Origin: DASSUC01 sp035649895
GTDB lineage: Bacteria; Actinomycetota; Actinomycetes; Mycobacteriales; Micromonosporaceae
Assembly (NCBI GenBank): GCA_035649895.1
Contig: DASRIS010000119.1
Coordinates: 5,293 to 69,292, forward strand
Reading direction: 5' to 3'
Length of the DNA stretch: 64,000 nt
The notes beneath the pieces are model-generated. The model made no database searches. It was not told the origin of the DNA and worked only from the letters and a program-made list of their open reading frames with translations. Positions 35,426 to 44,865 of the stretch are shown here, piece by piece. How positions within the stretch are numbered: position 1 is the first letter of the stretch; every line of letters starts with the position of its first letter. The translations under genes were made by a program, and so were the position numbers.

Positions 35426-36700
35426 TCAGACCGGCGTGCCCGCCGGCGGCGGGGCGGTGAGCCGCACCGGTAGGCTGCGATGGCCGTTCATGATGAACGT
35501 GGGCAGCGGTTCGAGGGCGTCCCGCTCCACCGCGAGGCTGATCCCCGGGAACCGCTCGAAGAGCGACGACAGGCCGACACTGGCGACCAGCCGCGCGACA
35601 CCCGCACCGAGGCAGTAGTGCGGCCCGTGGCCGAACGAGAGGTGCTCCTTGTCGGGCCGGGTGATGTCGAACGTGCCAGCGTCCGCGCCGTGCCGGGCCG
35701 GGTCGCGGCCAACCGCGCAGTAGTTGACCAGGATCGGGTCGCCCTTCGGGATGGTCACACCGGCCAGGTCGATGTCCTCGACGGCGTAGCGCAGCGGCAG
35801 GTGCGCCAGCGGCGACTCCACCCGCAGCGTCTCGTCGATGACGTCGTCCCAGCCGGCCCGGCCGGACCGGACCAGCTCGAGCTGGTCGGGGTTGGCCAGC
35901 AGGGCGGCGACGGCATTGTCGAGGAAGTTGATGGTGGTCTCCGAGCCGGCACCCAGGATGGCGAAGATGGAGTCGGTCAGCTCCGCCTCGGTGAGGCGGG
36001 TACCGTCCTCGTCGCGTGCGGCGATGAGAGCGCTGGTGACGTCCTCGCCGGGCGCCTGCCGCTTGGCCGCGACAAAGTCCGCCATCGCAGTCCGCCAGCC
36101 CACCAGGATGGCCTGCGCCTGCTCCGGGGTGACCGTGGTGTCCACCATCATGTCGACGACCTTCGCGGTCTCCGCGCGGACCTCCTCGGACATGCCGATG
36201 AGGTCCGCCACCAGGCGGGCGGGCAGCGGGTAGGCGAACTCGGCGCGCAGGTCCACCACCTCGCCGGCCGGCACGCCGGCCAGCCGGTCCAGCAGCTCGT
36301 TGGTCAGCTCGACGACCCGGGGCCGGATCTGCCCGGTACGCCGCGGCGTGAACGCCTTGCCCACCAGACGCCGCAGCCGCACGTGGTCCGCGCCGTACGC
36401 GGTCACCATGTTGTCCATCGCGACCCAGCTGATCATCTCCCAGGTCGGCGGGACCTCGCCGTTGATGAAGGCGGGCCAGTGGTTACGGGCGCTCTTGGTG
36501 ACCCGCGGGTCGGTGAGGACCCGCTTGATGACGTCATACCGGTTGAGGGACCAGGCGAGCACGCCGCCGGGCAGCTCGACCTGGGTCGCCGGACCCTGCG
36601 CCCGCAGGTGCTCCGCCTCGCCGTGGAGGTTGCGGCCGGTGGTGTCCAGCCTGGTAGGACAGTCGTTGGGGTCCAGCCTGATGGGGCAGCCCTGTGTCAT
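35426..36700 (-). CDS. Cytochrome P450 (CYP105/107-like)
   Basis: This 424 aa P450 carries the I-helix GAGSETT, the ExxR in DETLRVE and the heme loop FGHGPHYCLG. The length and N-terminus (no membrane anchor) fit soluble actinomycete enzymes. The oxygen-binding motif has Ser where Gly-His is usual (AGSETT), which is seen in some tailoring P450s. The ATG at 36700 has GAGGTC upstream. It is the second of two consecutive P450 genes in the enediyne operon and probably tailors the core or an attached group. Confidence 0.9.
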   Translation of the reverse strand: MTQGCPIRLDPNDCPTRLDTTGRNLHGEAEHLRAQGPATQVELPGGVLAWSLNRYDVIKRVLTDPRVTKSARNHWPAFINGEVPPTWEMISWVAMDNMVTAYGADHVRLRRLVGKAFTPRRTGQIRPRVVELTNELLDRLAGVPAGEVVDLRAEFAYPLPARLVADLIGMSEEVRAETAKVVDMMVDTTVTPEQAQAILVGWRTAMADFVAAKRQAPGEDVTSALIAARDEDGTRLTEAELTDSIFAILGAGSETTINFLDNAVAALLANPDQLELVRSGRAGWDDVIDETLRVESPLAHLPLRYAVEDIDLAGVTIPKGDPILVNYCAVGRDPARHGADAGTFDITRPDKEHLSFGHGPHYCLGAGVARLVASVGLSSLFERFPGISLAVERDALEPLPTFIMNGHRSLPVRLTAPPPAGTPV

Positions 36701-36722
36701 CGCAGACCTCGCAGAAGATGTG

Positions 36723-38090
36723 TCAGCGCAGCGACCGCACTGTCATGGGAAGGCCGTTGCGCACCCGCAGCGACAGCATCGGCTCGGGAACAGCTCGATA
36801 ACCGGGTGCTACCTCGAGCCGCAGCTCCCGCGCGACCATCGCGGTTACCAGGACGGCCTCCAGCATTCCCAGGTGGCTGCCGACGCAGAACCGCGGACCG
36901 GCGCCGAACGGGATGTACGCGTACCTCGGCCGGTCGGCCGCCCGGGCGGGGTCGAACCGGTCCGGGTCGAACCGGTCGGGCACCGCCCAGAAAGCGGGAT
37001 GCCGGTGCAGCGTGTACGGGCAGATCAGCACATCGGACCGGGCCGGTACGCGGTACCCGCCAACCTCGTCCTCGTGCTGGGCGATCCGGGACAGCATCCA
37101 CACCGGCGGGTAGAGCCGGACCGCCTCCTCGACGACCATCGTCGTGTACGCGAGCCGGCGTAGGTCCGCATACACCGGCGTCCGGTCGCCGAGCACCTCG
37201 ACCGTCTCGGCGTGCAGCCGCTGCCACACGTCCGGATGCCGGTCGAGCAGGTAGAAGGTCCAGCCGAGGGTGCTCGCCGTGGTCTCGTGCCCGGCCAGCA
37301 GCAGGGTGATGAGCTCGTCCCACATCCGCTGCTGGCCGAGCCGAGGGTCGTCTTCCCGCTGGGTGGACGCGATAAGCCGGGACAGCGCGTCGTCACCGTC
37401 CCCGGTGGACCCGCAGGGCCGGGCGGCACGCTCGGCGACCAGCGCATCGACGACCCGGCGCAGCTCCCGCCGGGCCCGGCGGAACCGGAGCTGGTGCGGC
37501 AGCGGCACCCACATGGGGACCATGCCGAGCGAGGCCATCTCGAACATCGCCTGGTCCTGCATCGCCTCGAACGAACGGTCGATGGAGCTGAAGCCGCCGA
37601 GGTCGGCGTCGAGCAGCGTACGGCCGAGCACGCCGAGGGTGAGGCCGGTCATCTCACGGACCACGTCGACCGGCGGCCCGCCCTCGTGCCCGCGCAGCCG
37701 GCGGACCAGGGCGGTGGCCTCCTGCACGACCACCCCGGCCTGACGGGCGATGCGCTTGTTCTGGAACACCGGCTGGACCACCCGCCGCTGCTCACGCCAC
37801 AGCTCGTCCTCGCTGGTGAGCAGGCCGTCGCCGAGAGCGCGCCTCGCCTGGGCGAGGCCGAGCCCCTTGTGGTAGTTGGCGCTGTTGTCGGCCAGCACAT
37901 GCTTGGCGTGTTCCGGGTGGTTGAAGAAGTAGAGCACCTTGGGCCCGGCGGAGATCCGCACCGCGTCGCCGTACGTCGCGGCGGCCGAGGTCATCAGCCC
38001 GAGCCGGTCCCGGCCCAGCTTCCACAGCAGGCTGAGCATGGCCGTGGCCGGTGGGCCGGGTGGCACCCGGCGGGCAGGGGCGAGTGTCAT
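36723..38090 (-). CDS. Cytochrome P450, enediyne E7-like
   Basis: This 455 aa P450 is longer and of another subfamily than its neighbour. It starts RVPPGPPATAMLSLLWKLGRD, with a proline-rich hinge as in CYP102/CYP4-like proteins, and has LLLAGHETTAS, EEAVRLYPPVW and the heme loop FGAGPRFCVGSH. This layout is close to the P450 found in most enediyne loci (SgcE7-type). The ATG at 38090 follows GAGGTGA. It is expected to oxidise the enediyne core or its precursor. The assignment to E7 is from family resemblance. Confidence 0.88.
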   Translation of the reverse strand: MTLAPARRVPPGPPATAMLSLLWKLGRDRLGLMTSAAATYGDAVRISAGPKVLYFFNHPEHAKHVLADNSANYHKGLGLAQARRALGDGLLTSEDELWREQRRVVQPVFQNKRIARQAGVVVQEATALVRRLRGHEGGPPVDVVREMTGLTLGVLGRTLLDADLGGFSSIDRSFEAMQDQAMFEMASLGMVPMWVPLPHQLRFRRARRELRRVVDALVAERAARPCGSTGDGDDALSRLIASTQREDDPRLGQQRMWDELITLLLAGHETTASTLGWTFYLLDRHPDVWQRLHAETVEVLGDRTPVYADLRRLAYTTMVVEEAVRLYPPVWMLSRIAQHEDEVGGYRVPARSDVLICPYTLHRHPAFWAVPDRFDPDRFDPARAADRPRYAYIPFGAGPRFCVGSHLGMLEAVLVTAMVARELRLEVAPGYRAVPEPMLSLRVRNGLPMTVRSLR

Positions 38091-38094
38091 GCCG

Positions 38095-38622
38095 TCACCT
38101 CGTCGCGTTCGCATCCAGGCTGCCGAACTGGCCCTGGAAGAACAGCAACGCCTCTGTCTCGGGCTGCCTGTCGAGGGACAGCACGGTGCCGATGAAGATG
38201 GTGTGGTCGCCGCCCTCGTAGGTACGCCAGACCTCGCACTCGAAGTGGGCGAGCGCGCCGTTGATCAGCGGTGTGCCGGTGACCCCGCCGGGCCGCCAGT
38301 CGACCGCGTTGAACTGGGCCATCCCCAGCGGGCGGGTCCGGTCGGCGAAGTACCGCGCAACCGGCTCCTGGTGCGAGGCGAGCACCGAGACGCCGAAGAA
38401 GCAGCTCACGGAGAGCGCCTCGTGCATGATCGCGCCGCGGTCGACGCAGACCAGGCACAGCGGTGGCTCGAGCGAGACCGCGGTGAACGAGTTCGCGGTC
38501 ATCGCGTGCGGGGTGCCGCCACCGACGGTCACCACGGTGACCCCGGTGGCGAACATCCCGAAAGCCCGCCGCAGGACCTGAGCATCGGCTCTCTCGACGG
38601 GTAGCGTCGGTTCGACGGTCAC
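38095..38622 (-). CDS. Flavin reductase, enediyne E6-like
   Basis: This 175 aa protein is a short-chain flavin reductase of the HpaC/SgcE6 group. It starts LRRAFGMFATGVTVVT, has AMTANSFTAVSLEPPLCLVCVD and ends with HFECEVWRTYEGGDHTIFIG. It should reduce FAD or FMN with NAD(P)H for the monooxygenase at 34227-35399. The GTG at 38622 is preceded by GAGGGAGGT; the longer frame upstream is not supported by a ribosome binding site. It lies just after the E10 thioesterase gene and before the E7-like P450. Confidence 0.9.
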   Translation of the reverse strand: MTVEPTLPVERADAQVLRRAFGMFATGVTVVTVGGGTPHAMTANSFTAVSLEPPLCLVCVDRGAIMHEALSVSCFFGVSVLASHQEPVARYFADRTRPLGMAQFNAVDWRPGGVTGTPLINGALAHFECEVWRTYEGGDHTIFIGTVLSLDRQPETEALLFFQGQFGSLDANATR

Positions 38623-38641
38623 CTGACCTCCCTCACCTGAT

Positions 38642-39079
38642 CTAGGCGCGGACCGGGGCGTACGGGGTGAGAGCCCGGGCCAGTGCCTGCGGTACGCGGG
38701 CCGGCACGGTACGGGTGCTCGGCCCACGCATGCACGCCACGCGCTGGCGGCCCCGGGCGACCAGCGTCTCGCCGCCGTCCGGGTCGAGCCGGAGGTAGTC
38801 GAAGCTGAGCTCGATCTGGGTCTGCGCCAGGTGGACCAGCCGCATCCTGATGGACAGCTCGTCGAACGCGGTTACCTCGGCGAAGAACTCGCAGTCCACC
38901 TTCAGCGTGAACAGCTTCAGGTCACCTCGGAGGTCAGCGAGCACCTCCGGCGCGTGCAGCTTGAGGAACATCTCGCGGCAGCGCCCCTGCCAACGCAGGT
39001 AGTTGACGTAGTAGACGTTGCCGACGAGGTTGGTCTCCTCGAACCCGACGGTGTGCAGGTACTCGAAGTACGTCTCCAC
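38642..39079 (-). CDS. Enediyne thioesterase E10 (hot-dog fold)
   Basis: This 145 aa hot-dog thioesterase matches the CalE7/SgcE10 group. The N-terminus YFEYLHTVGFEETNLVGNVY carries the family signature, followed by VNYLRWQGRCREMF with the conserved Asn, Arg and Glu of the active site. It releases the polyene chain from the PksE ACP. The GTG at 39079 lies three bases after the PksE stop and gives the expected family length (about 147 aa). Gene order PksE-E10 is the same in known enediyne clusters. Confidence 0.95.
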   Translation of the reverse strand: METYFEYLHTVGFEETNLVGNVYYVNYLRWQGRCREMFLKLHAPEVLADLRGDLKLFTLKVDCEFFAEVTAFDELSIRMRLVHLAQTQIELSFDYLRLDPDGGETLVARGRQRVACMRGPSTRTVPARVPQALARALTPYAPVRA

Positions 39080-39081
39080 GG

Positions 39082-42000
39082 CTACGACCACCCGTCGGTG
39101 AGGACCGCGAACACGACCGGGCCGGTGCCGCCGCGCAGGGTCGTGGCGACCGTGGCGATGCGCAGCGTGCCCGATGCGAAGATGGCCCAGCCGTCCCGCC
39201 GGGCCGGCGTCAACGCGAGCGGTGCGTGGTGCGGCAGGCCGGCCTTGCGCAGGCACTCGACCGCCGTCCAGACGCGGGTCGTCGCCGTGTCCGGACTGTC
39301 CCCTGTCTCCGCCGCCACCAGCTCGGCCAGGTACGCGTGTCCCCCCAGCAGCCCGCGCCAGTCCACAGCGGACCGTCCGGTCACCGGTTCGACGTCACAG
39401 CCGAGCCGGCCGGCCGCGGCGGTGGACAAGGTCACCCCACCCCCGTGCGCGACCGAGATGGTCGTGCCGCCGTCGGCCTCGGGTCGGCCGTCCGGCCGGT
39501 ACCCCAGCTCGACCCGGCGCCCGAGGGCGCGACCGGCCGCAACGGCGCTGTGCGTACGGCGTTCGCCGGCGCTGTCTGGGCAGCTGGGCTCCACGACGAC
39601 CGCGACCTGGGCGCCGAGCAGGTCGCCGAGCCCCCGTTCCAGGTAGGGACCGAGCAGCGGGGCCACCCACGGGCCGCGTCCGCCGGTCCTGCGTACTGCG
39701 CGCAGCCGCAGCCCTTCCCAGCGCTCGACCACCGCACCGGCCTCGGTGCGTACGGCGATGTCGTAGACGTAGGTGTCACCGTCGCGGCTGCGCTCGGTGG
39801 CGCAGTACCGCACCTGCCCGGAGCGCACCCTGCCGCCGGTCGGGTATACCCGCTCGATGCCGGCGGGCAGCAGTGTCGCGTCCGGTACGCACACCTGGTT
39901 GCCGTGCATCAGCGCGTCGCGCATGCCCGGGTCGCCGAGCAGCAGCTCCCCCGGCAGGACCCCGGAGAACCAGTCCGTCGTATCGGTGACCGCGACCTCA
40001 GCGTCCACGTGACGGGCGGCGGCCCGGTAGAAGCGGCGCAGCCGCTGGAACCGCCGGCCCTGGAACAGGATGCCGCCGTAGAGGTCGGCGGCGGGGTCCA
40101 GCGGTACGGCGGGCAGCGCGTCGTCGCCCGGCCAGGGCGGGCCGTCCGGCGCGGCGAGCTCGGCAAAGCGCAGCCGGGCCTGGAAGTGCTCTGCCGCGAA
40201 CCCGGTCTCCGCGCTGCGGATCACCACCTCGACGGTGTCCTCGCCGGTGACCACCGCCGCGATCCTGATCGTCGTGCTGCCCTCCGGCGGCACGACGACC
40301 GGCCGCAGGAACTCGGCCCGTTCGACCAGCGGCACGGTCGTGCGCCCGGTCACCGCGGTGGCGACCTGCGCCATCGCCTCCATCCCGAACACCGCCGGGA
40401 ACAGCAGGTTGCCGTCGAGCAGGTGGTCGGCGAGGTAGTGGTCGGTCCCGGCGTTCAGCTCGGTCTCGGTCACCAGCTCGACGCCGTGGTACCGGACGAG
40501 CGGCCGGTCGACGAAGCGCAGCAGCGGCAGCTCGGGAAGGTCGTACCGCACCGTGTCGACGCCCCCGGTACGGCCGCTGACCACCACCACAGCCGGCGCG
40601 TCCGGGTCGCTGAGCAGCCGCCGCATGACCGCTACGCCCTGCTCCGCGGTGATGGGCGTGATGCCGTCGCGGGCCAGCGACTCGACCACCGACAGCCGCT
40701 CCCCCATGCCGACCCCCGACCACACCGACCACTCCAGGCACAGGGCGCGGCACTGCGGATACCGCTCCGCGGCCTCCTGGGTGAGGTCGGCCAGCCACTC
40801 GTTCGCCGTCGCGTAGTGCCCCTCGCCGCGCAGGCCGACCCGGCCGATGACGCTGCCGAACGTCACCAGCAGGCGGAGCCGGGCGGGGTCGACCGCGTCG
40901 AGGACCGCGCGCAGGCCGTCGACCTTTGGGGCGAGGGTACGGCGGAACGCCGCCGCATCGAGGTCGGCCAGCGCGGTCGGCTCGTTCCGCCCGGCGCCGT
41001 GCAGCACGGCGGTGACCGGGCCGAGCGCCTGGCTCACCTCGGCCACGGCCGTGCGGACCTGCGCGGGGTCGGTCACGTCGGCGCGCGCGTAGTGCACCCG
41101 TACCCCGGCGGCCGCGACCCGCCGCAGGTTGGCCGCCAGCTCGGCGTCCTCGGCCGGGTCGGAACGGCCGAGCACGCCGAGCGCGGCGCCGCTGTCGCCG
41201 GCGGCCGCCAGCGCGCACTCGGCGGTGATGCCCTTCCCGCCGCCGGTCACCAGCAGCACGTCGGCGGGGCCCAGCGGCGGGGAGGTCCGCGCCGGATGGA
41301 CCGGCATCGCGCGCAGCGTCGGTACCCGCCGCACGCCGGCGGCGTCGTAGTGCACCTCGGTAAAGGACGTGGTCGCGGCCACCTCGGCGACCACCCGGTC
41401 GACCAGGTCGGGGGTGACCGGCGTGTGCACGATGGTGACCCGCAGGTGCGGCGCCTCCAGGCGGAGCGTCTTGGCCAGCCCCGCCGCGCCACACCGTCCC
41501 ACCTGGACGAGCACGAACCGGCTGAGGTCCGGTCCCCGCGCCGCCGCCTGCACGCCGCGCAGCGCTGTCTCCAGGTGCCGTTCCTCGCACCGTTCGGGGA
41601 GGCAGACCAGCACGCCACCGCCGACGCCGGCGTGACCGAGCGCCGTGCGCAGCGGTCCGGCGCGCGGGTCGTCGCCCTCGCCGTACGCCTGCCACTCGTG
41701 CGAGCCCTCCGGCGCGCCGCGCGCCGGTAGGGGCGTCTCGTCCAGGTCCACGCGGAACGGCCGCGACCACGCCGCGGCACCGGAGACCGGGGCGGCGCGG
41801 TCACCGTCGCGCGGCTGCGCGGTCAGCGCCAGCTCGTCCAGCGCCTCGGCCAGCTCCCGGACGGTGGCGGTGGCGAAGTTGGTGGGTGCCTGCGACGCCG
41901 GTACGCCGAGGCGCTGGGCTGCCTGGTTCATCACCTGGCCGACGGTGATCGAGCTGAGGTGCAGGTCGTCCAGCAGCCTGCTGTCCGCCCGTACCATCTC

Positions 42001-44865
42001 CAGCGGAAGCTCGGCGCGCGCGGCGGCCAGCCGGCGCAGCAGGTCCATGCTGGACTCGTCGGTCACGGCGGCCGGCGCCGCGTCCACCGCCGGCTGCGGA
42101 CCGTCCACCGTGGGCTCGCCAGGCGGCGCGCTGGCGCGCAGCCGCAGCGGTGGGGGTGTCTCGCACGGGTTGGCGAAGAACCTGAGCTCGGCACCGACCT
42201 GTAGCGGACGGGTCATCCGGCCGTGGAAGAGCGCCGGGTGGACGCCCGCGGCGCCGACCACGTACGCCGCACCGACCACCCGCAGCAGGCCGGCGAGCGA
42301 CTCGTCGTCGGTGTCCAGCGCGACCGCCGGGACGTCGGTCGCGGCGGTCGCGAGCCCGCTGAGCACCCGTCCCGGCCCTACCTCGACCCACAGGTCGATG
42401 TTCTTGGCGGCGAGCGCGGCCGCCTGCGCGAACAGCACCGGGTCGGTGACCTGGCGGCGCAGCAGCTGCCGGACGTCGACGTCGGCGGGGAGCGCCTCCC
42501 CGGTGACCGTGGAGACAACCATCCGGCTGACCGGACGGAACGTCTCGGCGGCCAGCCGCTCGCCGAAGGCATCGGCCGCGGGCGCGACCAGCGGCGAGTG
42601 GAAGGCGTGCGACACCGCCAGCCGGGTGCAGCTCAGCCCGGCCTCGCCGGCGTTACGGCAGGCCGCCTCGACCGCCTCGACCGGGCCGGCGATGACGGTC
42701 TGCTGTGGACCGTTGTAGCCGCCGACCACCACCGGCACGCCGGCCGTTAGCGCGGTCACCACCTCCGGCGCCGCGCCGATGCTCGCCATCGTCCCGGAGG
42801 CGCTGTGCTCGGCCATGGTCCGGCCGCGCACGGTGGCCACCCGCAGGAGCGTCTCCTCGTCGCAGGCGCCGGCCCAGTGCAGCGCCGAGATCTCCCCCAG
42901 GCTGTGCCCGACCGCCACGGTCGCCGCCAGGCCGAGCATCGAGAGCGCCCGCAGGCCCGCCATCGACCCGGTGACGATCCGCGGCTGGGCGACCGCGGTC
43001 GCGACCATGTCCCCCGCGCTCGGCAGCGCCGACCTGAGGTAGACCTCCTCCACCTCGGCGAACCGGCGCCGGAGTGCCCCACCACTGGTGCCACGCCCCG
43101 ATCCCTGCCCCGGGAACAGGTAGCCGACCCGGCCGGGCCCGCTCGCGTGCCCCAGGAAGGCCCGGCCGTCCGGCGTGGACAGCGAGGTCTCGCCGGCGTC
43201 GAGCACGCCGGTCAGGCGCTGCAGCTGGCGCTGCGCGTCGGCCGGGGAGGAGACCACGACCGCCGCCCGGTACGGCAGGTCCCGTACCTCGCGGTGGAGG
43301 GTGGCGGCGAGGTCGGCGAGCTGGGCGTACGAGAGGCCGGCGACGAAGCCGTGCAGCTCGGCCAGCCGCCGGCGCAGGTCGTGCGGCGAACCGGCGTCGA
43401 CCACCAGCAGCTCCACGTCCTGGGCCGACGACGCGAGCGCCCTAGTCCGGGTGTCGAACGCGACCCGCCGCCGCGGCGCTGGGTTCTCCAGGACGACGTG
43501 CGTGTTGATGCCGCCGAAGCCCATCGCCGTCACGCCCGCGCGCACCGGCGCGTCGACCGGCCACGGCTCGGCCTTGCGCAGCACGCGCAGCACCGCCGGC
43601 GCCTCGCCGAGGAGCTCGTGCGGCTCGACGCAGCCGATGGTCGGCGGCACCACCTCGTGGTGCACCGCCATCGCCGCCTTGATCAGGCCGGCCACCCCGG
43701 CCGCCGCCTTGGTGTGGCCGATCATCCCCTTGATGGAGCTGATGGCGGCCGGCGGGGCGGTGGGGTTCGCCTGCCGCCGGGCCAGCGACAGGGCCCTGAG
43801 CTCGGTTGCGTCGCCGACCTCGGTGCCGGTGCCGTGGCCCTCGAACATCGCCACCGTGTCGATGCCGAAGCCCGCCCGTTCGTACGCGCGCTGTAGCGCC
43901 AGCCGGTAGCCGCTGACCTCGGGCCGGGTGATGCCGCCCTTGCCGTCGGAGGAGACCCCCCAGCCGGCGATGGTGGCGTAGCTGCGGTGTCCCGCCTCGC
44001 GCGCCTGCGCCTCGCGCATCAGCACGACCATCCCGCAGCCCTCACCCGGCCAGAAGCCGTTGGAACCGCGGTCGTACAACCGCATCTCGTTCCTTGCCAG
44101 CGCCCCGGTCTTGGCGAACCCGATGATCTCGAAGGGGTCGATCGAGAGGTCGACCCCACCGGCGATCGCGACGTCGAGCTCACCGTCGACCAGCGTCCTG
44201 CAGGCGGTGGCGACGGACAGCAGCGACGACGAGCACGCGCCGTCCACTGTGTAGCCGCCGCCCTTGAGGTCGAAGTGGTTGCAGATCCGCCCGGCGATGG
44301 TGTTCGACAGCCCGCCGGCGAGGGTGTCCTCGTCGATGGCCGGGAAAGGGCCCTTGTAGGCGGCCTCGAGGTCGGCGAGGAACGCGGCCAGCTGGTCGTC
44401 GTCCCAGTCCCGCTCCTTCAGCGCGGCGGCCACCGTGCGCCGCACGTACGGCCAGCGCAGGCGGAGCTGGTTCGCCCGGGAGAACTCACCGGTGAGCGTG
44501 TTGCCGACCACCACGCCGGTGCGTTCCCGGGGCAGCCCCTCCGCCATCGGGAAGCCGGCGTCGGCGAGGGCGAGCGCGGCCATGTCGAGCGCCAGCCAGT
44601 GGGTGAGGTCGGTGGAGCGGTACGTGCTTCCGGCGATCTTGTAAGCGACCCGGTCGAACTCGTAGCCCTCGATCACGGCGGCGTTGCGCGCGTAGAACCG
44701 GTCCGGGGCAGCGGGGTCCGGGTCCCAGTAGTCCTCCAGCCGCATCCGCACGTCGGGCAGGCGGCGGAACGCCCGGCGTCCCGCGAGCGCGTTCTCCCAA
44801 AGCTCGTTCGGTGACGTGGCGTCCGGGTAGCGGCACGCTATGCCGACCACGGCGATCCTGGTCAT
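39082..44865 (-). CDS. pksE: Enediyne polyketide synthase PksE
   Basis: This 1927 aa protein is an iterative enediyne PKS with the domain order KS-AT-ACP-KR-DH-PPTase. The KS has C211 (DGACSSSLLS), H344 (HGTGTE) and H384 (MIGHTK). The AT has GHSLG with S655 and HAFH at 753-756, the malonyl-CoA type. The ACP site is LHLSSI with S972. The KR has TGGGKGI (1207-1213) with S1338 and Y1351. The DH has H1481 in ADHLLDG. The C-terminal PPTase has GCDVEP (1822-1827) and VWTAVECLRKAG. The ATG at 44865 overlaps the E5 stop (ATGA). It should make the polyene from which the enediyne core is built, and self-activates its ACP. Confidence 0.97.
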   Translation of the reverse strand: MTRIAVVGIACRYPDATSPNELWENALAGRRAFRRLPDVRMRLEDYWDPDPAAPDRFYARNAAVIEGYEFDRVAYKIAGSTYRSTDLTHWLALDMAALALADAGFPMAEGLPRERTGVVVGNTLTGEFSRANQLRLRWPYVRRTVAAALKERDWDDDQLAAFLADLEAAYKGPFPAIDEDTLAGGLSNTIAGRICNHFDLKGGGYTVDGACSSSLLSVATACRTLVDGELDVAIAGGVDLSIDPFEIIGFAKTGALARNEMRLYDRGSNGFWPGEGCGMVVLMREAQAREAGHRSYATIAGWGVSSDGKGGITRPEVSGYRLALQRAYERAGFGIDTVAMFEGHGTGTEVGDATELRALSLARRQANPTAPPAAISSIKGMIGHTKAAAGVAGLIKAAMAVHHEVVPPTIGCVEPHELLGEAPAVLRVLRKAEPWPVDAPVRAGVTAMGFGGINTHVVLENPAPRRRVAFDTRTRALASSAQDVELLVVDAGSPHDLRRRLAELHGFVAGLSYAQLADLAATLHREVRDLPYRAAVVVSSPADAQRQLQRLTGVLDAGETSLSTPDGRAFLGHASGPGRVGYLFPGQGSGRGTSGGALRRRFAEVEEVYLRSALPSAGDMVATAVAQPRIVTGSMAGLRALSMLGLAATVAVGHSLGEISALHWAGACDEETLLRVATVRGRTMAEHSASGTMASIGAAPEVVTALTAGVPVVVGGYNGPQQTVIAGPVEAVEAACRNAGEAGLSCTRLAVSHAFHSPLVAPAADAFGERLAAETFRPVSRMVVSTVTGEALPADVDVRQLLRRQVTDPVLFAQAAALAAKNIDLWVEVGPGRVLSGLATAATDVPAVALDTDDESLAGLLRVVGAAYVVGAAGVHPALFHGRMTRPLQVGAELRFFANPCETPPPLRLRASAPPGEPTVDGPQPAVDAAPAAVTDESSMDLLRRLAAARAELPLEMVRADSRLLDDLHLSSITVGQVMNQAAQRLGVPASQAPTNFATATVRELAEALDELALTAQPRDGDRAAPVSGAAAWSRPFRVDLDETPLPARGAPEGSHEWQAYGEGDDPRAGPLRTALGHAGVGGGVLVCLPERCEERHLETALRGVQAAARGPDLSRFVLVQVGRCGAAGLAKTLRLEAPHLRVTIVHTPVTPDLVDRVVAEVAATTSFTEVHYDAAGVRRVPTLRAMPVHPARTSPPLGPADVLLVTGGGKGITAECALAAAGDSGAALGVLGRSDPAEDAELAANLRRVAAAGVRVHYARADVTDPAQVRTAVAEVSQALGPVTAVLHGAGRNEPTALADLDAAAFRRTLAPKVDGLRAVLDAVDPARLRLLVTFGSVIGRVGLRGEGHYATANEWLADLTQEAAERYPQCRALCLEWSVWSGVGMGERLSVVESLARDGITPITAEQGVAVMRRLLSDPDAPAVVVVSGRTGGVDTVRYDLPELPLLRFVDRPLVRYHGVELVTETELNAGTDHYLADHLLDGNLLFPAVFGMEAMAQVATAVTGRTTVPLVERAEFLRPVVVPPEGSTTIRIAAVVTGEDTVEVVIRSAETGFAAEHFQARLRFAELAAPDGPPWPGDDALPAVPLDPAADLYGGILFQGRRFQRLRRFYRAAARHVDAEVAVTDTTDWFSGVLPGELLLGDPGMRDALMHGNQVCVPDATLLPAGIERVYPTGGRVRSGQVRYCATERSRDGDTYVYDIAVRTEAGAVVERWEGLRLRAVRRTGGRGPWVAPLLGPYLERGLGDLLGAQVAVVVEPSCPDSAGERRTHSAVAAGRALGRRVELGYRPDGRPEADGGTTISVAHGGGVTLSTAAAGRLGCDVEPVTGRSAVDWRGLLGGHAYLAELVAAETGDSPDTATTRVWTAVECLRKAGLPHHAPLALTPARRDGWAIFASGTLRIATVATTLRGGTGPVVFAVLTDGWS